Shown: piece by piece, positions 50,248 through 59,446 of the stretch | How positions within the stretch are numbered: the first letter of the stretch is position 1 | Layout of the letters: every line of letters starts with the position of its first letter | Source: Streptomyces sp. A1277 | GTDB lineage: Bacteria; Actinomycetota; Actinomycetes; Streptomycetales; Streptomycetaceae | Assembly (NCBI RefSeq): GCF_004795015.1 | Contig: NZ_SSBI01000005.1 | Coordinates: 1 to 64,000, forward strand | Direction: 5' to 3' | DNA: 64,000 nucleotides | Made by a program: the position numbers and the translations under genes | The notes under the pieces: generated by a model | What the model was told of the DNA's origin: nothing | The model's input: the letters and a program-made list of their open reading frames with translations, nothing else | Database searches by the model: none

Positions 50248-51375
50248 ATGGCTCGACGCAGGAGACAACTCGTCTCGATGATGGCGGCGTTCGCGACGCT
50301 GCTCGGCGGGATCGCCCTGACCTTAATGGGCCAGGGCAGCGCGCAGGCGCACGGCGTGACGATGATGCCGGGATCGCGCACCTACCTCTGCTACCTGGAC
50401 GCCCGGACCAGCACGGGCGCCCTCGATCCGACCAACCCGGCGTGCAAGGCCGCGCTCGCCGAGAGCGGTGCCACCTCGCTGTACAACTGGTTCGCCGTGC
50501 TCGACTCCAACGCGGGCGGACGGGGCCAGGGTTACGTACCGGACGGGAAGCTGTGCAGCGCCGGCGACCGGTCGCCGTACGACTTCAGCGGGTACAACGC
50601 CGCCCGCGCCGACTGGCCCCGGACCCACCTGACCTCGGGGAGCACGATCGAGGTCAAGCACAGCAACTGGGCCGCGCACCCGGGCTCGTTCCGGGTGTAC
50701 CTCACCAAGCCCGGTTACTCACCCACCAGCGAACTCGGCTGGAGCGACCTGGAGTTGATCGACACCGTCACCAACCCGCCGCAGGTGGGCTCGCCGGGCA
50801 CGGACGGCGGCCACTACTACTGGAACCTGAACCTGCCCTCGGGCCGCTCGGGTGACGCGCTGATGTTCATCCAGTGGGTGCGCTCGGACAGCCAGGAGAA
50901 CTTCTTCTCCTGCTCCGACATCGTCTTCGACGGCGGTCACGGCGAAGTGACCGGCATGCGCGGCTCGGGTGGCACGCCCACCCCGGACCCGACGGACCCG
51001 ACCGGCCCGACGGACCCCACGGACCCGACCGATCCGACGGACCCGACCGATCCGACCGACCCGCACACCGGGTGCATGGCGGTGTACAGCGTGACCAACT
51101 CCTGGAGCGGTGGCTTCCAGGGCTCCGTCGAGGTCATGAACCACGACACGAAGGCACTCGACGGCTGGGCGGTCCAGTGGAAGCCCGGCGCGGGCACCGC
51201 GATCAGCAGCGTGTGGAGCGGTGTGCTGACCACCGCGTCGGACGGCACGGCCACGGTCAAGAACGCCGACTACAACCGGACCATCCCGCCGGACAGCAGC
51301 GTGACCTTCGGGTTCACGGCGACATCGACCGGCAACAACTTCCCGGTCGGCTCGATCGGCTGCGTCAACCCGTAG
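50248..51375 (+). CDS. Secreted AA10 lytic polysaccharide monooxygenase with C-terminal CBM2
   Basis: Copper enzyme that oxidatively cleaves crystalline cellulose. 375 residues, start ATG 50248 behind AGGAG. The signal peptide ends so that His35 (AHGVTMM) becomes the mature N-terminus. The second histidine-brace residue is His144 (AAHPGS), the same numbering as the cellulose-active Streptomyces enzyme CelS2/ScLPMO10C. The axial region DALMFIQWVRSDSQENFF is present. A (DPT)n linker follows, then a C-terminal CBM2 with bounding cysteines (HTGCMAV, SIGCVNP). It works with the divergent-operon GH5 endoglucanase under CebR control. Confidence 0.95.
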   Translation: MARRRRQLVSMMAAFATLLGGIALTLMGQGSAQAHGVTMMPGSRTYLCYLDARTSTGALDPTNPACKAALAESGATSLYNWFAVLDSNAGGRGQGYVPDGKLCSAGDRSPYDFSGYNAARADWPRTHLTSGSTIEVKHSNWAAHPGSFRVYLTKPGYSPTSELGWSDLELIDTVTNPPQVGSPGTDGGHYYWNLNLPSGRSGDALMFIQWVRSDSQENFFSCSDIVFDGGHGEVTGMRGSGGTPTPDPTDPTGPTDPTDPTDPTDPTDPTDPHTGCMAVYSVTNSWSGGFQGSVEVMNHDTKALDGWAVQWKPGAGTAISSVWSGVLTTASDGTATVKNADYNRTIPPDSSVTFGFTATSTGNNFPVGSIGCVNP

Positions 51376-51520
51376 CCGATGACCGATGAAGGCGGCAGCG
51401 CCGGCTCCCCCGCGTCCCACGGGGAACCGGCGCTGGCGCGCGCCTGGCGGCCGTCCGTCCGGCCGGACGGCCCGCTGCGGGGCGGTTCGGGCCCTGGCGG
51501 GTCGGGCGCTGTGTCGGTCC

Positions 51521-52875
51521 CACCACAGCGGAACGCACTTCTTCCCCGCCGGCCGGGGCACCGACGCCGGCCGGCGGGGCATGCTGCTGATCAACCACGA
51601 GCCGGTGGACCCCGCCCTGCTGTACCCGGGCCGGCGCTCCGGGGCACGGAAGGTGACCGCGACGAGGTGGCCAAGGGCCTTGCCGCCCAGGGCGTTTCCG
51701 CCGTCGAGATCACGATGCGGTCCGACGGCACCTGGCGGCCGACCGGTTCGGCGCGCGAGCCCGCATCACCGGCACGACGCCCGTGGCGTTCCGCGGACCG
51801 GTGACCGCCCGGCACCCCGCCCTGGGGGCCGGTGACGCCCCCGTCGGCACCCTGAGCAACAGCGGTCACGGCGCCACACCGTGGGGCTCGTACCCGGCGT
51901 GCGAGGAGAACGCCAACAGCTGGTTCGGCACCGACGACCCGGCATGGCGGCCCACGGCGACACAGCGCCGCTACGGCCTCGGCGCGCCTCCCCACGGCCC
52001 CCGCTGGCACGAGGCCGATACCCGCTTCGACCTCGCCCGCACCCCCAACGAGCCGAACCGGTACGGATGGGTCGTCGAGACCGACCCCGGCGGACGCCTC
52101 CCGGAGCGTCCCGGTGAAGCGGACCGCGCTCGGGCGCTTCAACCACTCGTCGGCCGCGGCCTCCGAGACCCGGGACGGGCGCGTCGTCGTGTACAGCGGC
52201 GACGACCAGGACGGCGGCTACCTCTACAAGTTCGTCGGCGCCGCCCCCTGGAAGAGCGAACGCGCCCGGGGCCGCAGCCCGTTGGACCACGGTGTGCTGT
52301 TCGTCGCACGCTTCCAGGAGGACGGTACGGGCCAGTGGCCGGCGCTCACCCACGGCCGGGGCGCGCTCACCACCGCCCTGGGCTGGAAGGACCAGGCCGA
52401 CATCCTCCTGCGGGCCCGCGAGGCCGCCGACGCGCTCGGCGCGACCCGGCTGGACCGCCCGCAGCAGATCGCCGTCAGCCCCGGCAACGGCGACGTCTAC
52501 TGCGCACTCGCCAACAGCGCGGGCGGCCACACGCGGGCGGTGGGGCCCCGGGACGCGAACCCGCACGGCCACATCGTCCGCTGGCAGGAGGGGCCCGACA
52601 CCGGAGCCGGCTTCCACTGGGACGTCTTCCTGCCGGCCGGAGACCCGGCGCACGACAAGGGCATCGCCCTGGGCGAGGCGGGCCGGCTCGCCTCGCCCAA
52701 GGGCCTGGCCTTCGGCAGCGCCGGACAGCTGTGGGGCAGCACCGGCATCGCGGCCGACGCGCTGCACCGCGAGGACCGCCACCACGAGAACCTCGGCAAC
52801 AACGCGCTCCTCGCCGCCGACCCCCGTACCGGCGAAGTCCGCCGCCTCGCCGGAGGCGTGATCGGCGCGGCCTGA
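51521..52875 (+). pseudogene. Decayed PhoX-type alkaline phosphatase (DUF839)
   Basis: Pieces of a PhoX-like phosphatase lie in order in four frame segments: GTHFFPA and GMLLINHEPVDPALLYPG (from 51521), EVAKGLAAQGVSAVEITM (from about 51655), RITGTTPVAFRGPV to WGSYPACEENANSWFG (from about 51757), and VKRTALGRFNHSSAAA to the end (from about 52100, TGA 52873-52875). The Tat signal and about 100-150 N-terminal residues are absent. At least three frameshifts plus the missing start make it non-functional. The metal-site cysteine/glutamate block CEEN survives. Confidence 0.85.
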
Positions 52876-52941
52876 GCGCTGTCGCCCCGACCTCCCCGCC
52901 CGCACAGCTCATTTCGCCGAACCCGTACGGAGAACCGGTCC

Positions 52942-53497
52942 ATGGTCACCATCGTCACCCGCGAGGAATGGGGCGCACGCCCCCGCAAGAAGCCCGAGAC
53001 GGCCTCCTTCAGCCCCTGGCTGGGAGGTTCCGTCATCCCCCACCTCGGGCCCGGCAAGCAGGCGCAGAGCCACCACGGCGACTGCTACGCGCACATGCGC
53101 GACATCTAGAACGAGCAGATGTTGTGGCAGCGGCGGTTCGGGGGGCGGTGGGGGGATGACGTCGGTGGGGTCGGTGGCCGCCCAGCAGCAGGCGGTCAAC
53201 GGTTTCGGCTACAGCCCCGCCCTCGTTGTGGACGGTGAGTGGGGTCCGTTGACCGGTGCGGGTGTGCGGTGGCTTCAGGGGCGGGTCGGTGTGGCCGCGG
53301 ACAGGCTGTGGGGACCGGCCACCGGAGCCGCGTACAACGGCAGCGTCGACAACGGGGCCGGTCTCACCGTCGACGGGGGCTTCGGCCCGGCGACCATCAA
53401 GGCCACCCAGCGCGTCATCGGCGTCACCGTGGACGGCGCCTGGGGACCGGCCACCGTGCGCGCCCTGCAAACCGCGCTGACCCGGGGGCAGTTCTGA
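52942..53497 (+). pseudogene. Decayed peptidoglycan amidase with peptidoglycan-binding domain
   Basis: ATG 52942 opens MVTIVTREEWGARPRKKPET, the start of a PGRP/amidase-2 domain. After 55 codons, at a position that normally encodes RxIQNxHM, the frame reads HMRDI-stop-NEQM, a CAG-to-TAG-type nonsense change at 53107-53109. The zinc-site remainder of the amidase is missing. From 53156 an open frame encodes two peptidoglycan-binding repeats (LVVDGEWGPLTGAGVRWLQ, VTVDGAWGPATVRALQTAL), ending TGA at 53495-53497. Deletion plus nonsense mutation of a phage-like lysin or secreted amidase. Confidence 0.82.
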
Positions 53498-53531
53498 CCG
53501 ATCCAGCGGGAAGGAGTGCGCCGGGCTCCCG

Positions 53532-54515
53532 TCAGGAACGACAGCCCGGCGCACCGCCGTCCGGCCAGGGGTCGGCCCGGCGGCCCAGTACGGGCAGGGC
53601 CAGGACGACCCCCGTGCGTTCCGCCGCGCGGGTCAGGAAGTCCATCGTGGCCGTGAAGTCGTCGAGGAACGCGCGGAACGGCCGCAGGGGCCGGTCCAGG
53701 GGGCGGAAGAAGTCGTCCCAGTGGACGGGGACGACCCGCCGGGCGCCCGTGGCGGTGACCAGCCGGTGCCAGTACTCCTCCCGGAACGCCTCGTCCTGAT
53801 GGCCCAGCGCGCCGATACCCAGGTACACCGTCTCGGCACGGTGGCCGTCGAGCGCGCCGGGGAGGCTGTGGGCGCTGGCGTGGATCAGGAGTTCACGGGT
53901 GCCGTGGCGGACGTGCAGGGTGTAGCAGTCGCCGGTCCGGTAGTCGGTGGCCCGGACCGGTGGCCGTAGCGGCCGGTCGATGCGGCCGGGGGCGAGGTCG
54001 CCCGGGCTGTGCCGGGCGGGCAGGGCGGTCAGCGTGAAGGAGCCGACCGTGAACGGCTCCCCGATGGCAGCCAGTTGGAAGCGGTCGTCGGGGAAGCCCT
54101 GCCCCCGGGCGATGTTGCGGGTGGACGGGGAGCCGATGAGCCGGGCCCCCGTGGCGGCGGCCACCTGGGGCGAGTCCAGCGCGTGGTCGTAGTGCGAGTG
54201 GACCACGAAGACGGCGTCGAGCCGGTCGGCACCGCCCCGGCGCAGACCCGCCGCGATGCGTACGGGGTCGGGGCGGAGCCGGCCGAAGCGCATGCGCAGG
54301 AGACCGGGGCGGCTGAAGAACCCGTCCGTGAGGATCGCGGTGTCCCCGTCGTCCAGCAGGATCGTGGACACCCCCAGGAACACGGCGCGCGGCGCACCCG
54401 GCCGGGGCGGCGCCGGCGGCTCGTACAGGTGGGCCCAGGGGGCGAGCCCCGGTGCGCGCAGGCCCCGCAGCACAGCCGTCGCGCGCGGGCCACGGCGTCC
54501 GGTGTCGGTGTCCAT
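53532..54515 (-). CDS. Metallo-beta-lactamase-fold hydrolase (UlaG/NAPE-PLD-like)
   Basis: 327 residues from ATG 54515 with GAGGA upstream. The zinc motif HSHYDH (residues 106-111) and later metal ligands (ALPARHSPGD, LIHASAHS, VPVHWDDF) are in the order of MBL-fold hydrolases; AVFLGVSTILLDDG is the usual first strand. The ligand set resembles N-acylphosphatidylethanolamine-phospholipase-like and UlaG-like enzymes. Substrate unknown. Divergent from the rubber oxygenase gene across a 212-bp intergenic region. Confidence 0.85.
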   Translation of the reverse strand: MDTDTGRRGPRATAVLRGLRAPGLAPWAHLYEPPAPPRPGAPRAVFLGVSTILLDDGDTAILTDGFFSRPGLLRMRFGRLRPDPVRIAAGLRRGGADRLDAVFVVHSHYDHALDSPQVAAATGARLIGSPSTRNIARGQGFPDDRFQLAAIGEPFTVGSFTLTALPARHSPGDLAPGRIDRPLRPPVRATDYRTGDCYTLHVRHGTRELLIHASAHSLPGALDGHRAETVYLGIGALGHQDEAFREEYWHRLVTATGARRVVPVHWDDFFRPLDRPLRPFRAFLDDFTATMDFLTRAAERTGVVLALPVLGRRADPWPDGGAPGCRS

Positions 54516-54727
54516 GCGGCGTCCTCGTTCCGGGAAGCGTGCGGGAAGCCCCCATGATGCCTCGCGCACACCCTCTCGGTCACCACCATTGCCGACGGCT
54601 ACACACCTCGCTATGTTAATCGGAAATCACATATGCGTGACAAGATCCACAGCGCGTTGGTCGCGCAATCAGCAAGTCTGAGAAGGCGCCTGGAACTGTC
54701 TGGTCCTCCACGGAAGCAGGTAAGTCA

Positions 54728-55927
54728 ATGGAAAATCTCAGCAGGCGAAAGCTACTGACGCTCGGTGCCGCACTCGGCCTCGCGGGCGTGGCGAACCCCG
54801 TCCCGGCGTGGGCGTCCTCGGGCTCGGCGACCACCGCCGACGCCGGGACGGGACCGCAGTGGATCTGGGACGACCTGGCGGACCCCCTGATGGTGTCGAT
54901 GCTGGAGAACGGCCACGTGCCCGCGATCAACACCGCGTGGGCGTCGTGGGTGAACAACAAGGACCCGCTGCCCACCGGGCTGCCGGCCGAGTTCAGCGGC
55001 TACCTGCAACAGGTCAACCGGCTGCCCTCCTGGGCCGACCAGGCCAAGCTGGACCGCGCCGCCGACTTCAACCGGCGCAAGGACACCTACCTGTTCATGC
55101 TGTACGGCCTCGGCAGCGGCATCATGAGCACCGTGATCCCGCGCGAGGCCAGGAGCGTCTACTGGTCCGCGGGCGGCGCCGACATGCAGGACCGGGCGGC
55201 CAAGACGTTCACGTTCGGCTACGACCTGGCCCAGCTGGGGGCCTTCCGTCCACAGGGGCAGTTCGTCGTCACCGCCAACAAGACCCGCGTGGTGCACGCG
55301 GCGGTGCGCCACCTGCTGCCGCAGTCGCCGCACTGGCGGGCCGTCGCCGACGAGTCCGTCCCGATCAGCGCCGCCGACATCCTGGTCACCTTCCACAGCC
55401 TGGGCACCTATGTGCACCGGAAGCTGCTCGACTGGAAGGTGCCCTTCTCGGCGGCGGACCAGGAGGCGTTCCTGCACTCGTGGCAGGTCGCCATCCACCT
55501 GCTCGGCGTGCCGGACGAGCACATCCCCCAGACCTGGGCGGCGGCCCATGCGCAGTCGGAGCAGGTGCTGACCCCGATCCTCACCCCGACCACCGAGGGC
55601 ATCGCACTGGCCGGGCAACTGCTCGGTCTGACCGCGCAGATCGACCTCGGCGTCACACGCGGGTTCCTGAACGAGTTCGTGCGCTACGTCCTCAGCGACG
55701 CGGTCGGCGACTGGCTGGGGCTGAAGCGCGACTACGTGTCCGCGGCCCTCGTCCGCACCGCGTGGCCGGCGTACATCCTCTTCCGTGAGGGCCTCTCACC
55801 CATCATGCCGGGCACGTTCTACGCGATCGACCAGATGGTGCGCGGTCTGGCGATGCTCTTCCTCAACAAGGGCTCCTCCGGGACCGCCACGCCCATCACG
55901 ATCCCCACCGGGAACCGGGCCGCCTGA
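54728..55927 (+). CDS. lcp: Latex clearing protein, rubber oxygenase (DUF2236/MpaB fold)
   Basis: Haem b dioxygenase that cleaves cis-1,4-polyisoprene double bonds outside the cell. 399 residues. A twin-arginine signal SRRKLLTLGAALGLAG occupies the N-terminus. The active-site residues characterised in Lcp of Streptomyces sp. K30 (Arg164, Lys167, Thr168, His198) align with Arg156, Lys159, Thr160 (DRAAKTF) and His190 (RVVHAAVRH) at a constant offset of eight. The upstream region is unusually AT-rich and contains the promoter. A perfect bidirectional terminator separates it from a convergent tandem TetR regulator that may control it. Confidence 0.93.
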   Translation: MENLSRRKLLTLGAALGLAGVANPVPAWASSGSATTADAGTGPQWIWDDLADPLMVSMLENGHVPAINTAWASWVNNKDPLPTGLPAEFSGYLQQVNRLPSWADQAKLDRAADFNRRKDTYLFMLYGLGSGIMSTVIPREARSVYWSAGGADMQDRAAKTFTFGYDLAQLGAFRPQGQFVVTANKTRVVHAAVRHLLPQSPHWRAVADESVPISAADILVTFHSLGTYVHRKLLDWKVPFSAADQEAFLHSWQVAIHLLGVPDEHIPQTWAAAHAQSEQVLTPILTPTTEGIALAGQLLGLTAQIDLGVTRGFLNEFVRYVLSDAVGDWLGLKRDYVSAALVRTAWPAYILFREGLSPIMPGTFYAIDQMVRGLAMLFLNKGSSGTATPITIPTGNRAA

Positions 55928-55933
55928 GCCGCA

Positions 55934-55977
55934 CCGATTCCGCTGCGCCCGCCCCCGGGCGGGCACAGCGGAATCGG
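55934..55977. terminator. Bidirectional terminator between lcp and the tandem TetR gene
   Basis: CCGATTCCGCTG and CAGCGGAATCGG form perfect 12-bp arms, with an inner CCGCCC/GGGCGG-type stem. Convergent genes on both sides. Confidence 0.9.
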
Positions 55978-55991
55978 ACGGGAGCCTTCGC

Positions 55992-57188
55992 TCACAGGCC
56001 CAGCGCGCTCACGACCAGCGCGGTCACCGCCTCACGGTGACCGGGGCGATCCCGCCACCGCAGTCCCCGTCCCGCCTCGACCGCCACGCCGAACCCCGCG
56101 TGCACCAGTACCCGGGCCTGGCGCGGGTCCAGCTCCGGGCGGGCCAGGCGCAACTGCTGCTCCCAGACGGCGATGTGCTCCCGCTGGGCCAGGACCAGGG
56201 GCCGCCGCAGATCGGCCGGCAGGCCGGCGACCTCCGCCTCGGCGACGCTGTTGAGCTCGGTGTGCTCGAAGCTGTAGGCCACATAGGTCGCCGCCAGTGC
56301 GACGATCGCCTCGTGCGGGCCCGCCACCCCGCGCAGGCTCTGCTCCACGCCCTGGGCCAGCAGCCCCGCTGCCTGGAGACACGCCGCCGCCAGGATGTCG
56401 ATCTTGCCCGGGTAGTGACGGTAGAGCGCGGACGGAGTCAGCCCCACCGCCTGCGCGATCTGTCCGTTGGTGACACTGGCGAAGCCGTCCCGGGCGAAGA
56501 GCGGCACGGACGCCGCGAGGATCTGCGCGCGCCGGGTGCGCGGCACCGGCTGGGCGGGCAGCTCGACGGGGTGCGCGTCGGGCCGGCCCGCCGAGGGATC
56601 GCAGGCGGCCACGTTCAGCGCGGACGCCAGCAGCAGGTCCTCGGCCCGGCGCTGCGCGATGGAGGTGTGATGCATCGTGATGGAGGCGATGGCACCGAGG
56701 GCGGCCATCGCCCGCAGGCGGTCGTCGGGCAGCGGAAACTCGCGCCGCACAGCCTCGTCCACCCGCGCGACCAGGCGGCCGAACTTCGCCCCGAGACGCC
56801 GCCGGTCCTCGCGGCTGAGATAGCGGGCCTCCCAGCGGTACACACCGCCCGACGCGCGATGCGTGACGGTGATCCGGGTGAGCGGCAGCAGTACGTCCGT
56901 CAGGGCCGCCCCGGGCTCCACCTGGTCCAGCGCGGCGACCAGTCCGTCCACCATGACGTCGGCGCACTCGGCGAACAGGGCGTACTTGTTCGGGAAGTGC
57001 CGGTACAGGGCGGCGGCGGTGATCCCGACCGCGGAGGCCACCTCCTCCATGGACGCCGTGTGGTAGCCGCGCTCGCTGAACACCCGCCCGGCCGCCTCGA
57101 CGATCAGCTGCCTGCGGTTGCGGGGCCGGGTCGCCGCCGTCCGGTCGCCGGTCGCGGCCCGGCGGGCGGAGCGGGGGGCTGGGACCAT
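55992..57188 (-). CDS. Tandem TetR regulator with two DNA-binding domains
   Basis: 398 residues made of two consecutive TetR units. The first HTH is residues ~25-70 (IVEAAGRVFSERGYHTASMEEVASAVGITAAALYRHFPNK, split here as motif description); the second begins near residue 215 with ILAASVPLFARDGFASVTNG and IAQAVGLTPSALYRHYPGK. Each is followed by a helical ligand domain. Double TetR proteins of this kind occur in actinobacteria and often regulate lipid or hydrocarbon catabolism. Start ATG 57188. It could regulate the convergent lcp gene or the downstream catabolic cluster. Confidence 0.88.
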   Translation of the reverse strand: MVPAPRSARRAATGDRTAATRPRNRRQLIVEAAGRVFSERGYHTASMEEVASAVGITAAALYRHFPNKYALFAECADVMVDGLVAALDQVEPGAALTDVLLPLTRITVTHRASGGVYRWEARYLSREDRRRLGAKFGRLVARVDEAVRREFPLPDDRLRAMAALGAIASITMHHTSIAQRRAEDLLLASALNVAACDPSAGRPDAHPVELPAQPVPRTRRAQILAASVPLFARDGFASVTNGQIAQAVGLTPSALYRHYPGKIDILAAACLQAAGLLAQGVEQSLRGVAGPHEAIVALAATYVAYSFEHTELNSVAEAEVAGLPADLRRPLVLAQREHIAVWEQQLRLARPELDPRQARVLVHAGFGVAVEAGRGLRWRDRPGHREAVTALVVSALGL

Positions 57189-57238
57189 GCGGATCAGTCA
57201 ATCACACAGGGTCAGCGGGCCGGCCCGCCGTCGCCGCC

Positions 57239-58003
57239 TCAGAAGGTGAGGACCGGTTCGACCACGCTGCCGTCCCGCATCGCGGCCGCCGCCCTGCCGA
57301 TCTCCTCGAACGGGAACGTGGTGACCAGCCGGTCGAGCGGGAAGAGACCGCGCCGGTACAGGGCGACCAGCTCGGGGACGAAGCGACCGGGGTCGGAGTC
57401 GCCCTCGATCACCCCGTGGACCCGCACACCCTTGGCGAGCAGACCCATCACGTCGAAGGTCACCTCGCCGCCCAGGCCCAGCAGGTGAGTTCACCGCGGG
57501 GCCGCAGCGCCCCGACGGCCCGGCGGACCGTCTCCGGGCGGCCGGTGGTCTCCACGACGTGGTGCGCGCCGCCGCCCGTCAGCTCGCGCAGCGCCGCCGC
57601 CAGGCCGTCCCCCGGGGCCAGCGCGGCCGCCGCACCGAGCGCGGTGGCCAGCTCCCGGCGGGAGGCGACCGGATCGACGGCCACCACCGGATCACAGCCC
57701 ACGGCGACGGCGGCCATCAGGGCGCTCAGGCCGACCCCGCCGGCGCCCAGGACGACCAGCGAGGACCCCGGTCCGGGCCGCAGCCGCACCCACCGCCTCG
57801 ACCCGGCCGGCGCCCTCGTGGCCGAAGACCATCGGGGTGAGGTGGCGCGGCCAGGTGCCTTGCATCGCGAGGTCGGTGTGGCAGAGGCCCGCCGCCGTCA
57901 TCCGCACCAGCACCTCGCGCGGGCGCGGGTCCTGGAGGTCCGCGTCCCGGACGGCGAACGGGGCGCCGGGGGCGTCGGTGACCGCCGCGCGGACGTGCCT
58001 CAC
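57239..58003 (-). pseudogene. Decayed zinc-type alcohol dehydrogenase (MDR family)
   Basis: Three pieces of one medium-chain dehydrogenase remain. From GTG 58003: RAAVTDAPGAPFAVRDADLQ through GLCHTDLAMQGTWP and MVFGHEGAGRVEAVG, the zinc-site N-terminus. From about 57789, after a deletion: GPGSSLVVLGAGGVGLSALM, the Rossmann domain, to LRPRGEL. From about 57470, after a frameshift: MTFDVMGLLAKGVRVHGVIEG to the TGA at 57239-57241. About 100 residues including the structural zinc loop are gone. It overlaps the DUF4334 gene, so an ancestral catabolic operon is evident. Confidence 0.85.
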
Positions 58004-58500
58004 GCCCCCTCGCCGGCGGCGGGCGGTGCCTCGGAAGCCCGCTCCAGGAAGAAGTAGTAGAAGGGGCCGTCGGCGGGCACCCCCTTGGCGTTCATGATCC
58101 CCATCAGCGTCGTCCCGTCCACCCGCTTGAAGTGGTCGAAGACCGGCCGGCCGTCGTAGACCATGGTGGCCGTCGACTCGCCGCGGAACTCGACCGTCCA
58201 CAGGCTGGCTTCGCCCTGGCCGAGCTCCAGGTTGGAGTACAGCTCGCCTGCCGCGTTGCGGCACATCAGCGGCTTGGCGTCGTGCACGGAGGCGAACGTC
58301 TTGCCGTACCAGTCGGCCTCGGCCGGCACCCCTTCGAGCGGGTGGCCGGTACGGAACTCGCCGCCCTTCCACTCGCCGAGTACGTCCTGCGGGCGGACGG
58401 TGTCCAACGCCGCCCACACGGCGTCGAGTTCACCGGGTTCGATCAGGCCGTCCCCTTCCCGCAGTTCCCGGAACCGGGCGCGGGCGTCGAGCGCGTTCAT
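58000..58500 (-). CDS. GXWXG/DUF4334 protein
   Basis: 166 residues from ATG 58500. An N-terminal GXWXG module (VLGEWKGGEFRTGHPLEG) and a C-terminal DUF4334 module (STATMVYDGRPVFDHFKRVD...LMGIMNAKG, FYYFFLERA) are both clear. Such proteins often accompany catabolic dehydrogenases and acyl-CoA enzymes, but function is unknown. The stop overlaps the start of the decayed alcohol dehydrogenase, indicating a former operon. Confidence 0.87.
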   Translation of the reverse strand: MNALDARARFRELREGDGLIEPGELDAVWAALDTVRPQDVLGEWKGGEFRTGHPLEGVPAEADWYGKTFASVHDAKPLMCRNAAGELYSNLELGQGEASLWTVEFRGESTATMVYDGRPVFDHFKRVDGTTLMGIMNAKGVPADGPFYYFFLERASEAPPAAGEGA

Positions 58501-58542
58501 ACGGGTGTCCTCTCGTCGGTACTGCCTCGGCGGAGCGGGGAT

Positions 58543-59184
58543 TCAGGGTGTGGCCGCCGGGGAGTGGCCCACGGTGCCCAGGCTCAGCAGGACGTGCCGT
58601 TCCGCGACCTCCTCGGCGGTGAGCGGGCCGTCCGAGCGGAACCAGTTGGCGACCCCCTGGCACATGGTGAGCACCGCGCGCACGGCGTCGGCGGGGATCG
58701 GTGTGCTGAACACGCCCCGGGCGCGGCCCGCCTCCACGGTGTCCAGCAACATGTGTTCGAGGTAGTCGCGCAGCGCCACGTATCGGGCCCGGTTCTCCGG
58801 CTCCAGGCTGCGGATCTCGGTGTCCAGGAAGGCCAGTTGGCGGCGGTGGGCCATGGAGAGCACGATCGACTCGACCATCCGGCAGTACCGCGCCAGCGGA
58901 TCGTCCCCGGCCTCGGCCGCCGCGGACCGGCAGCGGTCCAGGACGTCCTTGATGGACGTCTCCAGCAAGGTGGCCAGCAGGGCCTGCTTGTTCGCGTAGT
59001 GGTAGTACAGCGCGGGCACGGTGACGCCCACCCGGCCGGCGATGTCCCGGACCGAAGTGCCGTGGTAGCCGTGCTCGTTGAACGCCTCCATGGCGTGCGT
59101 CAGGATCGGGTGCAGGTCGAGCGGCCGGTAGGAGCGCCAGTGCTCCGCCGGTGGTGCGATGTCCTGGCTGGTCTCGGTGCTCAA
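58543..59184 (-). CDS. TetR-family regulator
   Basis: 213 residues from TTG 59184 (GGAGAG upstream). HTH residues ~28-73: AMEAFNEHGYHGTSVRDIAG and VGVTVPALYYHYANKQALL. The C-terminal ligand domain has LDTEIRSLEPENRARY, like TetR proteins that control CoA-linked degradation (KstR2/FadR types). It is divergent from the LLM oxidoreductase-acyl-CoA ligase operon and two matching 16-bp boxes lie between them, so it probably represses both directions. Confidence 0.9.
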   Translation of the reverse strand: MSTETSQDIAPPAEHWRSYRPLDLHPILTHAMEAFNEHGYHGTSVRDIAGRVGVTVPALYYHYANKQALLATLLETSIKDVLDRCRSAAAEAGDDPLARYCRMVESIVLSMAHRRQLAFLDTEIRSLEPENRARYVALRDYLEHMLLDTVEAGRARGVFSTPIPADAVRAVLTMCQGVANWFRSDGPLTAEEVAERHVLLSLGTVGHSPAATP

Positions 59185-59257
59185 CTGCTCTCCTCGGGAC
59201 GGGCGGCGATCGGCGGCTTCGTACGGCCCGTGCGTCGCAAGTGCCTCGTTCCAGTTG

Positions 59258-59273
59258 CTTAGCGCTCGATCAG
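59258..59273. promoter_or_regulatory. Candidate TetR operator, copy 1
   Basis: CTTAGCGCTCGATCAG, 74 bp upstream of the TetR start. Thirteen of 16 positions match the second box at 59380-59395; the AGCGnnCG core is near-palindromic. Confidence 0.6.
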
Positions 59274-59379
59274 GAAACTCCGGCGGTCAGCCTACTGCCG
59301 GCTCTCGCTTCACCGGTAGATGCCCGCAAGAACTCGTTCGCTACAGGGAGTTGACCGCCCGGCGCCGCACTTCTACGTT

Positions 59380-59395
59380 CTTAGCGAACGCTCAG
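59380..59395. promoter_or_regulatory. Candidate TetR operator, copy 2
   Basis: CTTAGCGAACGCTCAG, with perfect AGCG-AA-CGCT symmetry, 51 bp upstream of the LLM oxidoreductase gene. Confidence 0.65.
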
Positions 59396-59446
59396 TAGAC
59401 CCGGACCGGGCGGTGGCGTGCGTACCGCATGCCGAGAGAGGAACCC

